Counted from the stretch's first letter, positions 47,338 to 57,230 are shown. The stretch is 64,000 nt of DNA from Allosalinactinospora lopnorensis (GCF_000981225.1 NZ_LAJC01000018.1:1-64000); one strand, 5' to 3'. Program-made: numbers and translations. The notes: generated by a model from the sequence alone, not told the origin.

Positions 47338-47835
47338 CTACAGGGATGTCGTGAGTCTGCCAAGCGCGCTGGTGGTGGAGCGGCCGGGAGTCAGCGGCAG
47401 CTCCCACGTCTCGGCTCCCAGGGCCTCGGCTCCATGCCGCTTGGCCTCGGTGTAGGGATCACCGATGGTGAAGGCCAGGGCGGAGGGGGCCAGCGGGCGT
47501 AGCAGGTCGGCGTAGGCGTCCCAGCCCGTGACCTCCGGCGGCCCGGAGATGATGAACACGGCGTCGGTGCAGCGAAGGGCGCTGAGCACCTCGGCGCGTT
47601 CGTCGGCCGGGTTCACCGGCCGCTCCGGCCCCTTCCAGGCGCTGACGCGTTCGTCGTCCTCGACCCCGATCACGAGGGGGAGGCCGCGTTCGCGGATGCT
47701 GCGCAGGAAGCGCACGTGCCCTACGTGCAGTACGTCGAAGACCCCGGTGACAACGACGGGGGTCGATGCGGCGGAGGGCGCGGAGGACCACCGCAGCTCG
47801 AGTTCCCCCGCACGCGCCGACTCGGGACTCGTCAT
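47338..47835 (-). CDS. Cytidylyl/adenylyltransferase family protein
   Basis: A 165-residue nucleotidyltransferase. GVFDVLHVGHVRFLRS carries the HxGH nucleotide-binding motif; EDDERVSAWKGPERPVNPADERAEVL and the ending LTPGRSTTSALGRL (with the S-T-T motif) complete the active site. The family includes glycerol-3-phosphate cytidylyltransferase and heptose adenylyltransferase; the exact substrate is not clear. ATG 47835 follows GGAG closely. It lies downstream of tRNA-Gly on the same strand. Confidence 0.85.
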   Translation of the reverse strand: MTSPESARAGELELRWSSAPSAASTPVVVTGVFDVLHVGHVRFLRSIRERGLPLVIGVEDDERVSAWKGPERPVNPADERAEVLSALRCTDAVFIISGPPEVTGWDAYADLLRPLAPSALAFTIGDPYTEAKRHGAEALGAETWELPLTPGRSTTSALGRLTTSL

Positions 47836-47991
47836 CAGCTCCAACCTCGCAACCCAAGCGCACGATCGACCCTGGGCCGCCATGCCGGCGTGGCCCGCAT
47901 CGATAACATACCCGCGCCAGGGACGTCCCTGGTATGGCCGGGTCCGGCAATGAGGCCTCTGCCGCGCAGCAGGGCGCCCGCTGGAACGACC

Positions 47992-48031
47992 AAGGGCCAG
48001 GCGGTCGGGGTCGTCCGGTCACCTGGCCCTT
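47992..48031 (-). terminator. Terminator hairpin after tRNA-Gly
   Basis: Ten-base arms AAGGGCCAGG (47992-48001) and CCTGGCCCTT (48022-48031) with a 20-base loop, beginning 11 bases past the tRNA-Gly 3' end. Confidence 0.65.
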
Positions 48032-48041
48032 TGTCGTGCGG

Positions 48042-48112
48042 AGCGGGCGACGGGAATCGAACCCGCATGGCCAGCTTGGAAGGCTGGAGTTCTACCATTG
48101 AACTACGCCCGC
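48042..48112 (-). tRNA. tRNA-Gly (TCC)
   Basis: A minus-strand 71-base cloverleaf: acceptor GCGGGCG paired with CGCCCGC, D-arm with AATGGT, anticodon stem CCAGC/GCTGG with loop CTTCCAA (anticodon TCC), and T-arm GCGGGTTCGATTCCCGT. CCA is not encoded. Terminator hairpin just downstream. Confidence 0.97.
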
Positions 48113-48224
48113 GTGGCATCAGCCCGCCTGAGTTTCCTCTAGACTCGTTGAGCCGACGGGGACAAGACTACAGTCTCCACAGCGCTGGTTGTGCCACCTC
48201 CCGGTGGTGCCCGCGCGAGGTCCA

Positions 48225-48299
48225 CGGGGAGTAGCGCAGCTTGGTTAGCGCGCATGCTTTGGGAGCATGAGGCCGCGGGTTCGAATCCCGCCTCCCCGA
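48225..48299 (+). tRNA. tRNA-Pro (TGG)
   Basis: A plus-strand 75-base cloverleaf: acceptor CGGGGAG with CTCCCCG, D-loop AGCTTGGTTAGCGC, anticodon stem ATGCT/AGCAT with loop TTTGGGA (anticodon TGG), T-arm GCGGGTTCGAATCCCGC, discriminator A. Divergent from tRNA-Gly with 112 bases between the 5' ends. Confidence 0.97.
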
Positions 48300-48525
48300 C
48301 GATGACGTTCGTGGTCCGCGGACGTGCGGCGTCAACGGGCCGTGAGCAGCCGCGTATCTGCCGTAGACTCGGCACGATCAGCAGAAAACTGCGAGATCAG
48401 ATCCAGTGCTTTCGTCAGAGCCCGGCGCCACGGTCCGTGCCCGCCGGTGCTTGCCGTATACCGGGGCCGGGCAGTGTGCCGCGGATCGTCCCGGAAAACA
48501 GCCGGAAATCTAGGAGTACCGCCCC

Positions 48526-49980
48526 GTGAAGACCGATGTCGAGGAGCTCAGCCCGACCCGGGTCAAGCTGACCGTCGAGGTTCCCTTCAAGGAACTCGAG
48601 CACGCCTTCGACGAGACATACAAGTCGCTCGCCAAGCAGGTCCGGATCAAGGGCTTCCGCCCGGGCAAGGCGCCGGCTCGGCTGATCGACCGCTACGTCG
48701 GGCGCGGAGCGGTGATCAGCGAGGCGGTGAACCACGCCGTTCCGGAGCTCTACAACCAGGCCGTCCAGCAGCAGGAGCTCTTCACGCTCGGCCAGCCCGA
48801 CGTGGAGATCACCAAACTCGAGGACAACGACGAGCTCGCGTTCACCGCCGAGGTCGACGTCCGGCCGAAGTTCGAGGTCACCGATTACGAGGGCCTTGAG
48901 GTGACCGTCGACGACGCGGAGGCCACCGACGAACAGGTCGATGAGCAGGTCTCCAACCTGCGTGAGCGCTTCTCCACCCTCGTCGGCGCGGACCGCCCGG
49001 TGCAGGGAGGCGACCACCTCTCCATCGACCTCTCCGCCGCCATCGACGGTGAGAAGCTGGAGGACGTGCAGGCCAGCGGGATCTCTTACGAGGTCGGCAC
49101 CAACACCATGCTCGAAGGGCTCGACGATGCCCTGGAAGGCATGTCGGAGGGTGAGTCGAAGACGTTCGCGACGACGCTCGTCGGCGGTGAGTACGAAGGC
49201 AAGGAGGCCGACGTCACCGTCACCGTCCACACCGTCAAGGTCAAGGAGCTTCCCGAGCTCGACGACGAGTTCGCTCAGATGGCGAGCGAGTTCGACACCA
49301 TCCAGGAGCTGCGCGACGACGTCCGCTCCCGCATGGAGCAGACGCGCCATCTGCAGCAGCTCTCCCAGGCGCGCGACCGGGCGCTGGAGCAGCTCGTCGA
49401 GTCCATCGACGTGCCGCTGCCGGAGTCGGTCGTCGAGGACGAGATCACGCGCCGCCGCGAGAGCCTGGAGAAGCAGCTTGAGCAGAGCGGCCTGACCAAG
49501 GAGGCCTACCTCGAGTCGCAGGAGCAGACCGAGGAGGAGTTCGAGGAGGAGCTCACCAAGGGCGCGCACACCGCCGTCAAGGCCGGGTTCATCCTCGACC
49601 AGCTCGCTCTGCAGGAGGAGTTGTCCGCCGACCAGAGCGAGCTCAGCCAGTACGTCGTCGAGCAGGCCCAGCGCATGGGAGTCTCTCCGGACCAGCTCGC
49701 GCAGCATCTCGTCGAGTCCAACCAGATCCGCGTCGCCTACACTGAGGTCGTCCGCGCCAAGGCGATGGAACTGGTCCTGGAGAAGGCCAGGATCACCGAC
49801 GAGTCGGGCAACGTGATCGAGCAGGAGAGCGAAGAGCGGCAGACCGAGCAGGACACCGCCGACGCCGAGGAGGGCGAGCCCACCGAGACCCCGGAGGGCG
49901 ACGCCCCGGAGGCGGCCTCCGAGACGGCCTCTGAAGCGACGGAGACCGAGAGCGCGGAGGCGAAGGACACCGAGAAGTAA
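48526..49980 (+). CDS. tig: Trigger factor
   Basis: Ribosome-bound chaperone and prolyl isomerase, 484 residues. The ribosome-binding signature GFRPGKAP is at 43-50; the FKBP-type domain runs about 150-245 (GDHLSIDLSAAIDGE...), and a helical C-terminal domain follows. The last 50 residues form an acidic, Ala/Thr/Glu-rich tail that is common in actinobacteria. GTG 48526 has AGGAG 9 bases upstream. It sits upstream of clpP1-clpP2-clpX as in many bacteria but is separated from them by a strong terminator. Confidence 0.96.
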   Translation: MKTDVEELSPTRVKLTVEVPFKELEHAFDETYKSLAKQVRIKGFRPGKAPARLIDRYVGRGAVISEAVNHAVPELYNQAVQQQELFTLGQPDVEITKLEDNDELAFTAEVDVRPKFEVTDYEGLEVTVDDAEATDEQVDEQVSNLRERFSTLVGADRPVQGGDHLSIDLSAAIDGEKLEDVQASGISYEVGTNTMLEGLDDALEGMSEGESKTFATTLVGGEYEGKEADVTVTVHTVKVKELPELDDEFAQMASEFDTIQELRDDVRSRMEQTRHLQQLSQARDRALEQLVESIDVPLPESVVEDEITRRRESLEKQLEQSGLTKEAYLESQEQTEEEFEEELTKGAHTAVKAGFILDQLALQEELSADQSELSQYVVEQAQRMGVSPDQLAQHLVESNQIRVAYTEVVRAKAMELVLEKARITDESGNVIEQESEERQTEQDTADAEEGEPTETPEGDAPEAASETASEATETESAEAKDTEK

Positions 49981-50026
49981 GCTCGCCCCGGCCTCCTCGG
50001 TCCGCGGCCGCGCGGACGCGGAGCCC

Positions 50027-50077
50027 GCGCCCCGCGCCATCCTGTTCAGGAGTCGGCGCGGGGCGCGTTCACTTTTT
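50027..50077 (+). terminator. Intrinsic terminator after tig
   Basis: A perfect 12-bp stem GCGCCCCGCGCC/GGCGCGGGGCGC, extended by CCTG/CAGG inside the loop, then CACTTTTT. One of the clearest terminators in the window. Confidence 0.88.
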
Positions 50078-50110
50078 GCGGAAACCGCACGTCAAACGGC
50101 TTTATACCTG

Positions 50111-50124
50111 CGCTCAAAGCGAAC
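50111..50124. promoter_or_regulatory. ClgR box upstream of clpP1
   Basis: CGCTCAAAGCGAAC fits the core CGCYNANRGCGWWS of the ClgR consensus at every position. It lies about 90-100 bases before the clpP1 start. ClgR activates clpP1P2 (and often clpC) in actinobacteria. Confidence 0.72.
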
Positions 50125-50212
50125 AGCGCTGCCATCCGTACCAAGCAGGGGGGCGAGGAGCGTTAGTGTCGCAAGCGTCGCAACCGTTTCGATTTCGGAG
50201 CAGGTGACGAGA

Positions 50213-50839
50213 GTGCCGCCGACCAATGATGAGTCCATGCGAATCGACGCCCGTACGGTCGAGTCGCCTCTTCCCTCGCTTTACGAGCAGACGTCTCAGC
50301 GCCTGCTGCGCCAGCGCATCATCTTCCTCGGCCAGCAGGTCGACGACGAGATCGCCAACCGCATCGTGGGAGAACTGCTACTGCTGTCCGCCGAGGACAG
50401 GAACCGGGACATTACGCTTTACGTCAACTCGCCGGGCGGTTCGGTGACCGCCGGTATGGCGATTTACGACGTCATGCAGTACATCCCCAACGATGTCCGG
50501 ACCGTGGGCATGGGGATGGCCGCCTCCATGGGGCAGATGCTGCTGTGCGCCGGGACGCAGGGGAAGCGCTACGCGCTCCCGCACACCCGTGTCATGATGC
50601 ACCAGCCTTCGGGTGGTATCGGGGGTACCGCCTCCGACATCCGGATCCTGGCCGACCAACTCCTGTACGTGAAGAGGCTGTTCATGGAGCGGGTCTCGTT
50701 CCACACGGGCCAGAGCGTGGAGCAGCTCGAGAAGGATTCCGACCGGGACCGCTGGTTCACCGCGCGGGAGGCCCGGGACTACGGCTTCATCGACGAGGTG
50801 CTAGAGGGCACGCTCGACGTAGCCGGTGAGAGCAGTTGA
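50213..50839 (+). CDS. clpP1: ATP-dependent Clp protease proteolytic subunit, ClpP1
   Basis: A serine protease subunit forming the two-ring barrel with ClpP2. Catalytic Ser in [11 protein letters not shown], His in [12 protein letters not shown] and Asp in [14 protein letters not shown] 50213 is preferred (AGGTGA about 6 bases upstream); GTG 50204 and ATG 50237 are in the same frame. 47 bases before clpP2, same operon. A ClgR-like site lies upstream. Confidence 0.94.
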   Translation: MPPTNDESMRIDARTVESPLPSLYEQTSQRLLRQRIIFLGQQVDDEIANRIVGELLLLSAEDRNRDITLYVNSPGGSVTAGMAIYDVMQYIPNDVRTVGMGMAASMGQMLLCAGTQGKRYALPHTRVMMHQPSGGIGGTASDIRILADQLLYVKRLFMERVSFHTGQSVEQLEKDSDRDRWFTAREARDYGFIDEVLEGTLDVAGESS

Positions 50840-50886
50840 TCGGAGATCCAGCCCGTTTGGATAGGTGCAGTGTGGAAGGCCCGAAC

Positions 50887-51549
50887 ATGACCGAGTACAA
50901 CCCAAGCCCTTACGGCGGCGGCATGGCACCGATGGCCCCGCAGAGCCGGTACATCCTCCCGTCCTACGTCGAGCGCACGTCGTACGGCGTGAAGGAGATG
51001 AACCCGTACAACAAGCTCTTCGAGGAACGGATCATCTTCGTCGGCGTGCAGATCGACGACGCCTCCGCCAACGACATCATGGCGCAGCTGATCACACTGG
51101 AGCAGATCGACAGCGATCGGGACATCCAGATGTACATCAACTCGCCGGGTGGGTCCTTCACGTCGCTGATGGCCATTTACGACACGATGCAGTTCGTGCG
51201 CCCGGACGTCCAGACAGTGTGCATCGGCCAGGCGGCCTCGGCCGCCGCGGTGCTGCTCGCCGGGGGGTCCAAGGGCAAGCGGGGCTGCCTGCCCAACGCT
51301 CGGATCCTGCTGCACCAGCCGGCCACCGAGGGGACGTACGGCCAGGCCAGCGACATCGAGATCCAGGCCAACGAGATCATGCGGATCCGGGAGCAACTGG
51401 AGAAGACGCTCGCCCGGCACACCGGCCGGTCGGCGGAGCAGATCTCCAAGGACATCGAGCGAGACAAGATCCTCACCGCCGACGAGGCCGTGGAGTACGG
51501 GTTGATCGACTACGTCTTCCCGTACCGCAAAGCGTCCTTGAAGGGCTGA
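50887..51549 (+). CDS. clpP2: ATP-dependent Clp protease proteolytic subunit, ClpP2
   Basis: The second ClpP, 220 residues. Actinobacteria need both rings for activity. Ser in [15 protein letters not shown], His in [12 protein letters not shown] and Asp in [13 protein letters not shown]. The N-terminus has the Tyr/Pro/Gly-rich leader normally removed on maturation ([19 protein letters not shown]). ATG 50887 has GGAAGG 9 bases upstream. Coupled to clpP1; clpX follows after 289 bases. Confidence 0.95.
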   Translation: MTEYNPSPYGGGMAPMAPQSRYILPSYVERTSYGVKEMNPYNKLFEERIIFVGVQIDDASANDIMAQLITLEQIDSDRDIQMYINSPGGSFTSLMAIYDTMQFVRPDVQTVCIGQAASAAAVLLAGGSKGKRGCLPNARILLHQPATEGTYGQASDIEIQANEIMRIREQLEKTLARHTGRSAEQISKDIERDKILTADEAVEYGLIDYVFPYRKASLKG

Positions 51550-51838
51550 GGCGAGCAGGTCGCTCCCGAAACCGTTCGAGCGAATCGGGTCGGCGGAACA
51601 CACGCCGGAGAGTGCTACGTGGTGAAGCCGGCCCGCTTTTTCGCTTAGTCTCGGGGGAACGACGCACAGCCCGCCCGTCCGAAATCGGCACCGGGAGCGC
51701 ATATCCTGCAAGAGCGGTAGCTTGCGCACGAGAAGGGCGTGATACCGCCTCCGGGATACGGGGACGCCCGCGAGGGACGACCCCTTACCGCTTCGGTGGC
51801 TCGCTGGCGGGACGGCCTACGTTTTAAGGAGTAGCTGG

Positions 51839-53113
51839 GTGGCACGCATCGGCGACGGTGGAGACCTGCTGAAGTGCTCGTTCTGCGGCAAGAGCCAGAA
51901 GCAGGTGAAGAAGCTCATTGCCGGCCCCGGTGTCTACATCTGCGACGAGTGCATCGACCTGTGCAACGAGATCATCGAAGAGGAGCTCGCCGACACCACC
52001 GAGCTGAAGTGGGACACCCTTCCCAAACCTCGGGAGATCTACGAGTTCCTCGACTCGTACGTGATCGGCCAGGAGACCGCGAAGAAGGCGCTGTCGGTCG
52101 CGGTCTACAACCACTACAAGAGGGTGCAGTCCGAGGGCGACCGCCCGCGCGACGAGGATGTCGAGATCGCCAAGTCCAACATCCTGCTTCTGGGCCCCAC
52201 AGGTTCCGGGAAGACGCTGCTCGCCCAGACCCTGGCCAAGATCCTGAACGTCCCCTTCGCGATCGCCGACGCGACCGCGCTCACCGAGGCCGGGTACGTG
52301 GGCGAAGACGTCGAGAACATCCTCCTCAAACTGATCCAGGCGGCCGACTACGACGTCAAGAAGGCCGAGACCGGGATCATCTACATCGACGAGGTCGACA
52401 AGGTCGCCCGTAAGAGCGAGAACCCCTCGATCACCCGGGACGTCTCCGGCGAGGGCGTGCAGCAGGCGCTGCTGAAGATCCTGGAGGGCACCACCGCGAG
52501 CGTGCCCCCGCAGGGCGGGCGCAAGCATCCGCACCAGGAGTTCATCCAGATCGACACCACGAACGTGCTGTTCATCTGCGGCGGCGCCTTCGCCGGCCTG
52601 GAGAAGATCATCGAGTCGCGCGTGGGCAAGCAGGGCATGGGCTTCAACGCCGTGCTGCACTCGCAGGACACGGGCGACGCCGCCGACCAGTTCTCCGACG
52701 TCATGCCCGAGGACCTGTTGAAGTTCGGGCTGATCCCGGAGTTCGTCGGGCGGTTGCCGGTCATCACCAGCGTGCACAACCTCGACCGCGAAGCCCTCAT
52801 CAGGATCCTGACCGAACCCCGCAACGCCCTGGTCAAGCAGTACCAGCGGCTGTTCGAGCTGGACAACGTCGAGCTGGAGTTCAGCGACGACGCCCTCGAC
52901 GCGATCGCCGAGCAGGGCATCATCCGCGGCACCGGTGCCCGCGGCCTGCGTGCGATCATTGAGGAGGTCCTGCTTTCGGTGATGTACGAGGTGCCCAGCC
53001 GCGAGGACGTCGGCCAGGTGATCATCACCCGGGAGGCGGTGCTGGAGCACGTCAACCCGACCATCGTGCCCCGCGCCAAGCTCGCCTCCGAGCGCGAGGA
53101 GAAGAGCGCCTGA
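51839..53113 (+). CDS. clpX: ATP-dependent Clp protease ATP-binding subunit ClpX
   Basis: AAA+ unfoldase, 424 residues, that feeds substrates into ClpP. The zinc-binding domain has Cys13, Cys16, Cys35 and Cys38; then Walker A GPTGSGKT, Walker [10 protein letters not shown], and pore-loop [10 protein letters not shown]. The C-terminal domain ends with EEKSA. GTG 51839 has AAGGAG 8 bases upstream. The 289-base leader suggests its own promoter. Confidence 0.97.
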   Translation: MARIGDGGDLLKCSFCGKSQKQVKKLIAGPGVYICDECIDLCNEIIEEELADTTELKWDTLPKPREIYEFLDSYVIGQETAKKALSVAVYNHYKRVQSEGDRPRDEDVEIAKSNILLLGPTGSGKTLLAQTLAKILNVPFAIADATALTEAGYVGEDVENILLKLIQAADYDVKKAETGIIYIDEVDKVARKSENPSITRDVSGEGVQQALLKILEGTTASVPPQGGRKHPHQEFIQIDTTNVLFICGGAFAGLEKIIESRVGKQGMGFNAVLHSQDTGDAADQFSDVMPEDLLKFGLIPEFVGRLPVITSVHNLDREALIRILTEPRNALVKQYQRLFELDNVELEFSDDALDAIAEQGIIRGTGARGLRAIIEEVLLSVMYEVPSREDVGQVIITREAVLEHVNPTIVPRAKLASEREEKSA

Positions 53114-53120
53114 GCGGATC

Positions 53121-53136
53121 CCCGCCCAGGGGCGGG
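53121..53136. terminator. Short hairpin between convergent clpX and DUF305 genes
   Basis: CCCGCC-CAGG-GGCGGG, a six-base stem with a four-base loop in the 34-base gap between the two stop codons; it can serve both strands. Confidence 0.5.
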
Positions 53137-53147
53137 CCCCAGGAGCG

Positions 53148-53837
53148 TCAGTCCTCGATCATGCCGCGCATCCGCGCGATCTCGGCCCTCTGTTCGGCGA
53201 TGACGTCAGAGGCCATCGTGCGGATCGCGGAGCTGTCGCCGTCGACGAGGATGTCCTCGGCCATTGAGACGCCGCCCTCGTGGTGGTCCACCATTAGTTC
53301 GACGAACAGTTCGTCGAACTCGGCCCCGGTCACCTCCGCCAGCTCCGCCAGCTCCGCCTCGGTGGCCATCCCCGGCATGTCGGAGTGGTCCACGTCAGTG
53401 GGGCAGTCCTCGTCGTGGTGGGAGGTCCCTTCCTCGTCGAGCCCGCAGTAGTTCTGGTGGTTGGGGTTCTCCTTGGCCGGGCCGTAGACGTTGGTCTCCA
53501 GCCACCCCTCCATCGCCTCGATCTCAGAGCTCTGCGCGACGGAGATACGGTCGGCGATCCCCTTGACCCCGTCGTGTTCGGCGCGGTCCTCGGCCAGTTC
53601 GGACATCTCGAGCGCCTGCTTGTGGTGCTCGATCATCTTGGCCATGTACTCGACGTCGGCTTCGTTGTGGCCGCCGTCCTCCGCCGCGGACTCAAGCCGC
53701 TCCTCGCTCGCGGGGGAGGGAGAGTCCCCCGGCGCACCGGGGTCCAGGACGGGCGGGCCCTCGGCGGAGTCCGATCCCGTACAGGCTGACACCGCGACCA
53801 GCGTCGCGGCCCCCGCTGCCAGAACCCAACGGTGCAC
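53148..53837 (-). CDS. DUF305 family lipoprotein
   Basis: A 229-residue secreted lipoprotein: signal peptide then lipobox VSAC (Cys19), a Pro/Ser-rich spacer, and a DUF305 domain of the ferritin-like fold with two metal-ligand motifs, MIEHHKQALEMSELA and MVDHHEGGVSMAEDI. A middle segment is rich in His and Asp (TSHHDEDCPTDVDHSDMPGM). DUF305 proteins often sit with copper or other metal genes; the role is unknown. GTG 53837 has AGGAG 6 bases upstream. Divergent from the LVIVD gene. Confidence 0.88.
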   Translation of the reverse strand: MHRWVLAAGAATLVAVSACTGSDSAEGPPVLDPGAPGDSPSPASEERLESAAEDGGHNEADVEYMAKMIEHHKQALEMSELAEDRAEHDGVKGIADRISVAQSSEIEAMEGWLETNVYGPAKENPNHQNYCGLDEEGTSHHDEDCPTDVDHSDMPGMATEAELAELAEVTGAEFDELFVELMVDHHEGGVSMAEDILVDGDSSAIRTMASDVIAEQRAEIARMRGMIED

Positions 53838-54083
53838 GAGCGCTCCTTCCGCCGCAGTCCAGGAGGATGTTTCTCCTGGGTGCTCCCTCCAGGTTCTACA
53901 TCATTGCCCTGGTGCCCTGTCCAGGGTGAGGAAAGTTTCCTTCCTGTCACGGTGTGTAGTTTACCCGGCTGATCTGCGGCAATATGTTCAAGACAAAACC
54001 GAATATTCTGCTCCTCTGTACACCGGAATACTGACCTGTGTATTTTTTTCATGTTTTCGGTGTGCACCGGACAAGGAGTTCAC

Positions 54084-55531
54084 ATGCCGACATCCCCCGT
54101 ACGATCCAGAAGACCGGGTTCGGGTCGAAGAGCGGGGCGCGCTGGGATCGCGCTCCTCGGTACGGCCGCCCTGACCCTGAGCATGGCGCTCCTGCCCTCC
54201 GCGGCCGGCGCCTCCGATATCCCGCCGGTGGACGAGGTCGTCACCAGCGACAACATCGAGCACCTGGCGAATGTCCCGCACCAGCCGCCCCTGGACGGGG
54301 CGGGCTCCACCGGCACCGACCTGGCCTTCACCGGTGACTACGCCATCGCCGGCAACTACAAGGCTTCGTCGTCTACGACATCTCCACCCCGTCCGACCCG
54401 CAGGCCGTCAGCCGGGTGCTGTGCGAGGGTGGTCAGGGAGACGTCTCGGTTAGCGGCGACCTGCTGTACTTCTCGGTGGACTACCCGCGCGAGGGGGAAG
54501 AGTGCGGCAGCCCTGAGAGCAGCCCGGCCGACCCGGACGCCTTCGAGGGGATCCGGATCTTCGACATCTCCGACAAGACCCAGCCGCAGTACGTCTCGGC
54601 GGTGCGCACCGACTGCGGTTCGCACACCAACACGCTGGTCCCGGGCAAGGACGGCGAGACCGACTACATCTACGTGTCGTCCTACGCCCCCTCCGAGGAC
54701 TTCCCGAACTGCCAGCCGCCGCACGACAAGATCTCGATCATCGAGGTCCCGCGCAGCGACCCGGCCTCGGCCGAGGTCGCCAACGCCCCGGTGCTGTTCC
54801 CGGACGGGGGCAACGAGGACCAGGACGGCCTGCTCCGGCCGACCGAGGGCTGCCACGACATCACGGCCTACCCCGAACTCGACGTCGCGGCGGGCGCATG
54901 CATGGGCGACGGGATCCTGATGGACATCAGCGACCCGCTCGAACCCGAGGTCATCGAGCAGGTGCAGGATGAGAACTTCGCGTTCTGGCACTCGGCCACC
55001 TTCGGCAACGACGCCTCCACCGTGTTCTTCACCGACGAGCTCGGCGGCGGTGTCGCGGCCACCTGCAACGAGGAGGTCGGCCCCGAGCGCGGCGCGAACG
55101 CCTTCTACTCCGTCAAGGGCAAGTTCGACAGGGGCAAGAAGCCGCCGAAGCTGAAGTTCGACGGCTACTTCAAGCTCCCGCGGCACCAGTCCGACACCGA
55201 GAACTGCGTGGCCCACAACGGATCGCTGATCCCGGTGCCCGGTAAGGATTTCTTCGTGCAGGCCTGGTACCAGGGAGGCGTCTCCGTCCTGGACTTCAAC
55301 AAGTCCAAGAAACCCAAGGAGATCGGCTACTTCGAGCGCGGGCCGGTCTCAGACGAGAACCTGGTCACCGGCGGCTCCTGGTCGGCGTACTACTACAACG
55401 GCCACATCTACTCGTCGGACATCACGAAGGGCTTCGACGTCCTCAAACTGACCGACAAACGGACCGACCCGGCCGAGGACGTCACCTACGACGAGTTCAA
55501 CCCGCAGAGCCAACCGCGCTACGGCCGCTGA
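54084..55531 (+). CDS. Secreted LVIVD-repeat protein, one frameshift
   Basis: A secreted protein of about 482 residues with a signal peptide (RRAGRAGIALLGTAALTLSMALLPSAAGA) and LVIVD repeats, seen as GIRIFDISDKTQPQYVSA, ILMDISDPLEPEVIEQV and GVSVLDFNKSKKPKEIGYF, which build a beta-propeller-like surface. The frame breaks near 54360-54363: restoring one G gives GNYKGFVVYDIS. ATG 54084 has AAGGAG 7 bases upstream. Function unknown; such proteins are extracellular or surface attached. Confidence 0.85.
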
Positions 55532-55550
55532 CGCGGCGCCCGGCCCACGC

Positions 55551-55584
55551 AGCCCGGCCCACCCCGGAAGGGGTGGGCCGGGCT
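55551..55584 (+). terminator. Terminator hairpin after the LVIVD gene
   Basis: A perfect 15-bp stem (AGCCCGGCCCACCCC with GGGGTGGGCCGGGCT) and a GGAA loop, 20 bases after the stop; it lies also downstream of the convergent Mur ligase gene (65 bases from its stop). Confidence 0.82.
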
Positions 55585-55648
55585 GATCGCGTTTCCGGCC
55601 TCGGCCGATGGAGGCGGGCCAAGGCCGTCGGTCCCTCTCGGCACTTTT

Positions 55649-56880
55649 CTATGCGGTGAACAGCCGCTCGGTGTCGGCGCCGATGAGATCCAGGATCCGG
55701 CCGGTGAAATAGACCGTGCCCAGCACCAGTACCCGGTCGCCGAGTCCCGCGAGCGTCTCCGGGGTCAGGCTCGCGGCGTTCCTGCGTCCCCAGTGCTCCG
55801 GTGCCCTGTGACCGAAGCGCAGGTGGGCCTCGGCCAGTGTCACGGCTGTGACGGGCAGTCCGTCGAGCTCGGCCGCTGCTCCGTCGACGTCCTTGTGGTC
55901 GGGCAGGCACAGCAGAACGTGGTCGATCCCGCCCCAGTGCCTCCGGGCGTGCGCGATCGCCGCGGCGACACCGGTGCGGTTGATCGCCGAGTCCACGATC
56001 AGCTCGGCACCGGGTATCCGGTGGTGGGAGAGCCGTGCCGGGAGACGCACGGAGGACAGCACCTCCGCGATCCGGTGCGGCGCCGCGGGGGGACGCCCCA
56101 GGAGCTCCAGCAGCCGCCGGGCGGCCGCCTCGCCCAGGTGGGCCGAGGCGGCGGAGAGGCCGTGGGGCGGAGTCCACCCCGTCGGGCCGGTGTCCGGCGG
56201 GCGCACGGTCTGCGGCCGGGTGCCCTCAGCGGCGACCTTGCGCACCATCCGGTCGACGACCTCCGCGATCTCGGAGGACTGGGGGAGGCGCAGGAACGCC
56301 TCGGTGCCGGTGCCGGCCACGGCCGCCTTCTCCTCGGCGATCTCCGCCACGGTGTCGCCGAGGACGCCGATGTGCTCGGCGAACACGCTGGCCATCGCGA
56401 CCACGCGCGGACCGATCAGGCGCAGTTCGTCCCCGCGGCCGCCCATACCGGCCTCCAGCACGCAGGCATCGGCGTTTAGCGGCGCGCCCGCAGCAGGCCG
56501 GCGATGTGGAACAGTCCGCTGGGAGCGAGGTAGCCGCCGTCCGCGGGGAGCAGCCGGCGGCGCGCGGCCTCGATCTCCTCGGCGAGGGCGGCGATCTCGG
56601 CGTCGCCGGAGGCGAGCCCGTTGACCCGGACACGCTCGCGGTGAGCGCGGAAGCTGGGACCGGTGACCGTCACCACACGCAGGCCCGCGGCGGCCAGGTG
56701 CGCCGAGGCGTAGGTCGCGGTCGTCCCTTTGCCCTTGGAGCCCACGACCCCGAGGACGGGAACGCCGGACGGCTCGGGAAACCCCAGCTCGCGCATGAGG
56801 TCGGCGGCCCGGGAGAGGCTCCGCTGCCGGCCCGGGCGGCGCTCCCGCCACTCCTGGAAGAAGACGTCGATACTCGCCAT
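55649..56880 (-). CDS. FolC-like Mur ligase family protein, one frameshift
   Basis: An ATP-dependent amide ligase of the Mur/FolC fold, about 410 residues when repaired. P-loop GSKGKGTT (near residue 44), EAGMGGRGDELRLI and HIGVLGDTVAEIAEEKAAV match FolC blocks, but the FolC motif D[GS]AHNP is here DSAINRTG, so the substrate is probably not folate. The frame breaks near 56478-56490, before NADACVLEAGMGG, with one missing base. It is followed on the other side by folC itself beyond the TnpB element. ATG 56880 is the start used. Confidence 0.75.
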
Positions 56881-56989
56881 GGTTCCCAGTACAGCAGGCC
56901 GGGGCCGGCGTGCGAATGAGTAGGCTGGAGAAGTGTGCACACCGACCCAGCGCATGACCGTTGGTTCTGCGCGGTGTAGGCCCTTGCCT

Positions 56990-57193
56990 TTAGGCGTGGG
57001 GGTAGCCGTGCCGCCGTGCTGGGTGTCGTTCGCGCCAGGCGTCAAGTTCCTTGATCGGCCAAAGCGAGGTGCGGCCGATCTTGGTCGGCCGGGGGAAGTC
57101 GGGGTCGCGGTTGGCGAGGTTGTACAGGGACTGCCGGTGGATACCGAGCCGCTGCGCGGCCTGCTCAGAAGTGAGGTAGTCGGACAGGTCCAT
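56990..57193 (-). CDS. AlpA-like helix-turn-helix protein (excisionase type)
   Basis: A 67-residue winged-helix DNA-binding protein of the MerR/AlpA/excisionase class: YLTSEQAAQRLGIHRQSLYNLANRD is the HTH and FPRPTKIGRTSLWPIKELDAWRE the wing. Such proteins regulate or aid excision of mobile elements. It is divergent from tnpB with a perfect 17-bp palindrome between. ATG 57193 has no strong ribosome site. Whether it belongs to the TnpB element or is a host gene cannot be decided from one copy. Confidence 0.75.
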   Translation of the reverse strand: MDLSDYLTSEQAAQRLGIHRQSLYNLANRDPDFPRPTKIGRTSLWPIKELDAWRERHPARRHGYPHA

Positions 57194-57213
57194 GAGTCCA
57201 CGGTAACGGCGAA

Positions 57214-57230
57214 CAGTAGTTCAACTACTG
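57214..57230. repeat. Perfect 17-bp palindrome between HTH gene and tnpB
   Basis: CAGTAGTT-C-AACTACTG, 8-bp arms around one base. It lies 21 bases before the HTH gene start and 41 bases before the tnpB start. It may be the operator of the HTH protein or the left-end hairpin of the element. Confidence 0.75.

Noticed and set aside
56981-57005. A GCC-TTTA-GGC hairpin with flanking CCC/GGG after the HTH gene, similar to a TnpB right end
   Set aside because: The stem is short, the GTCAA end is missing, and no second tnpB remnant is next to it; it may only be the HTH gene's terminator.
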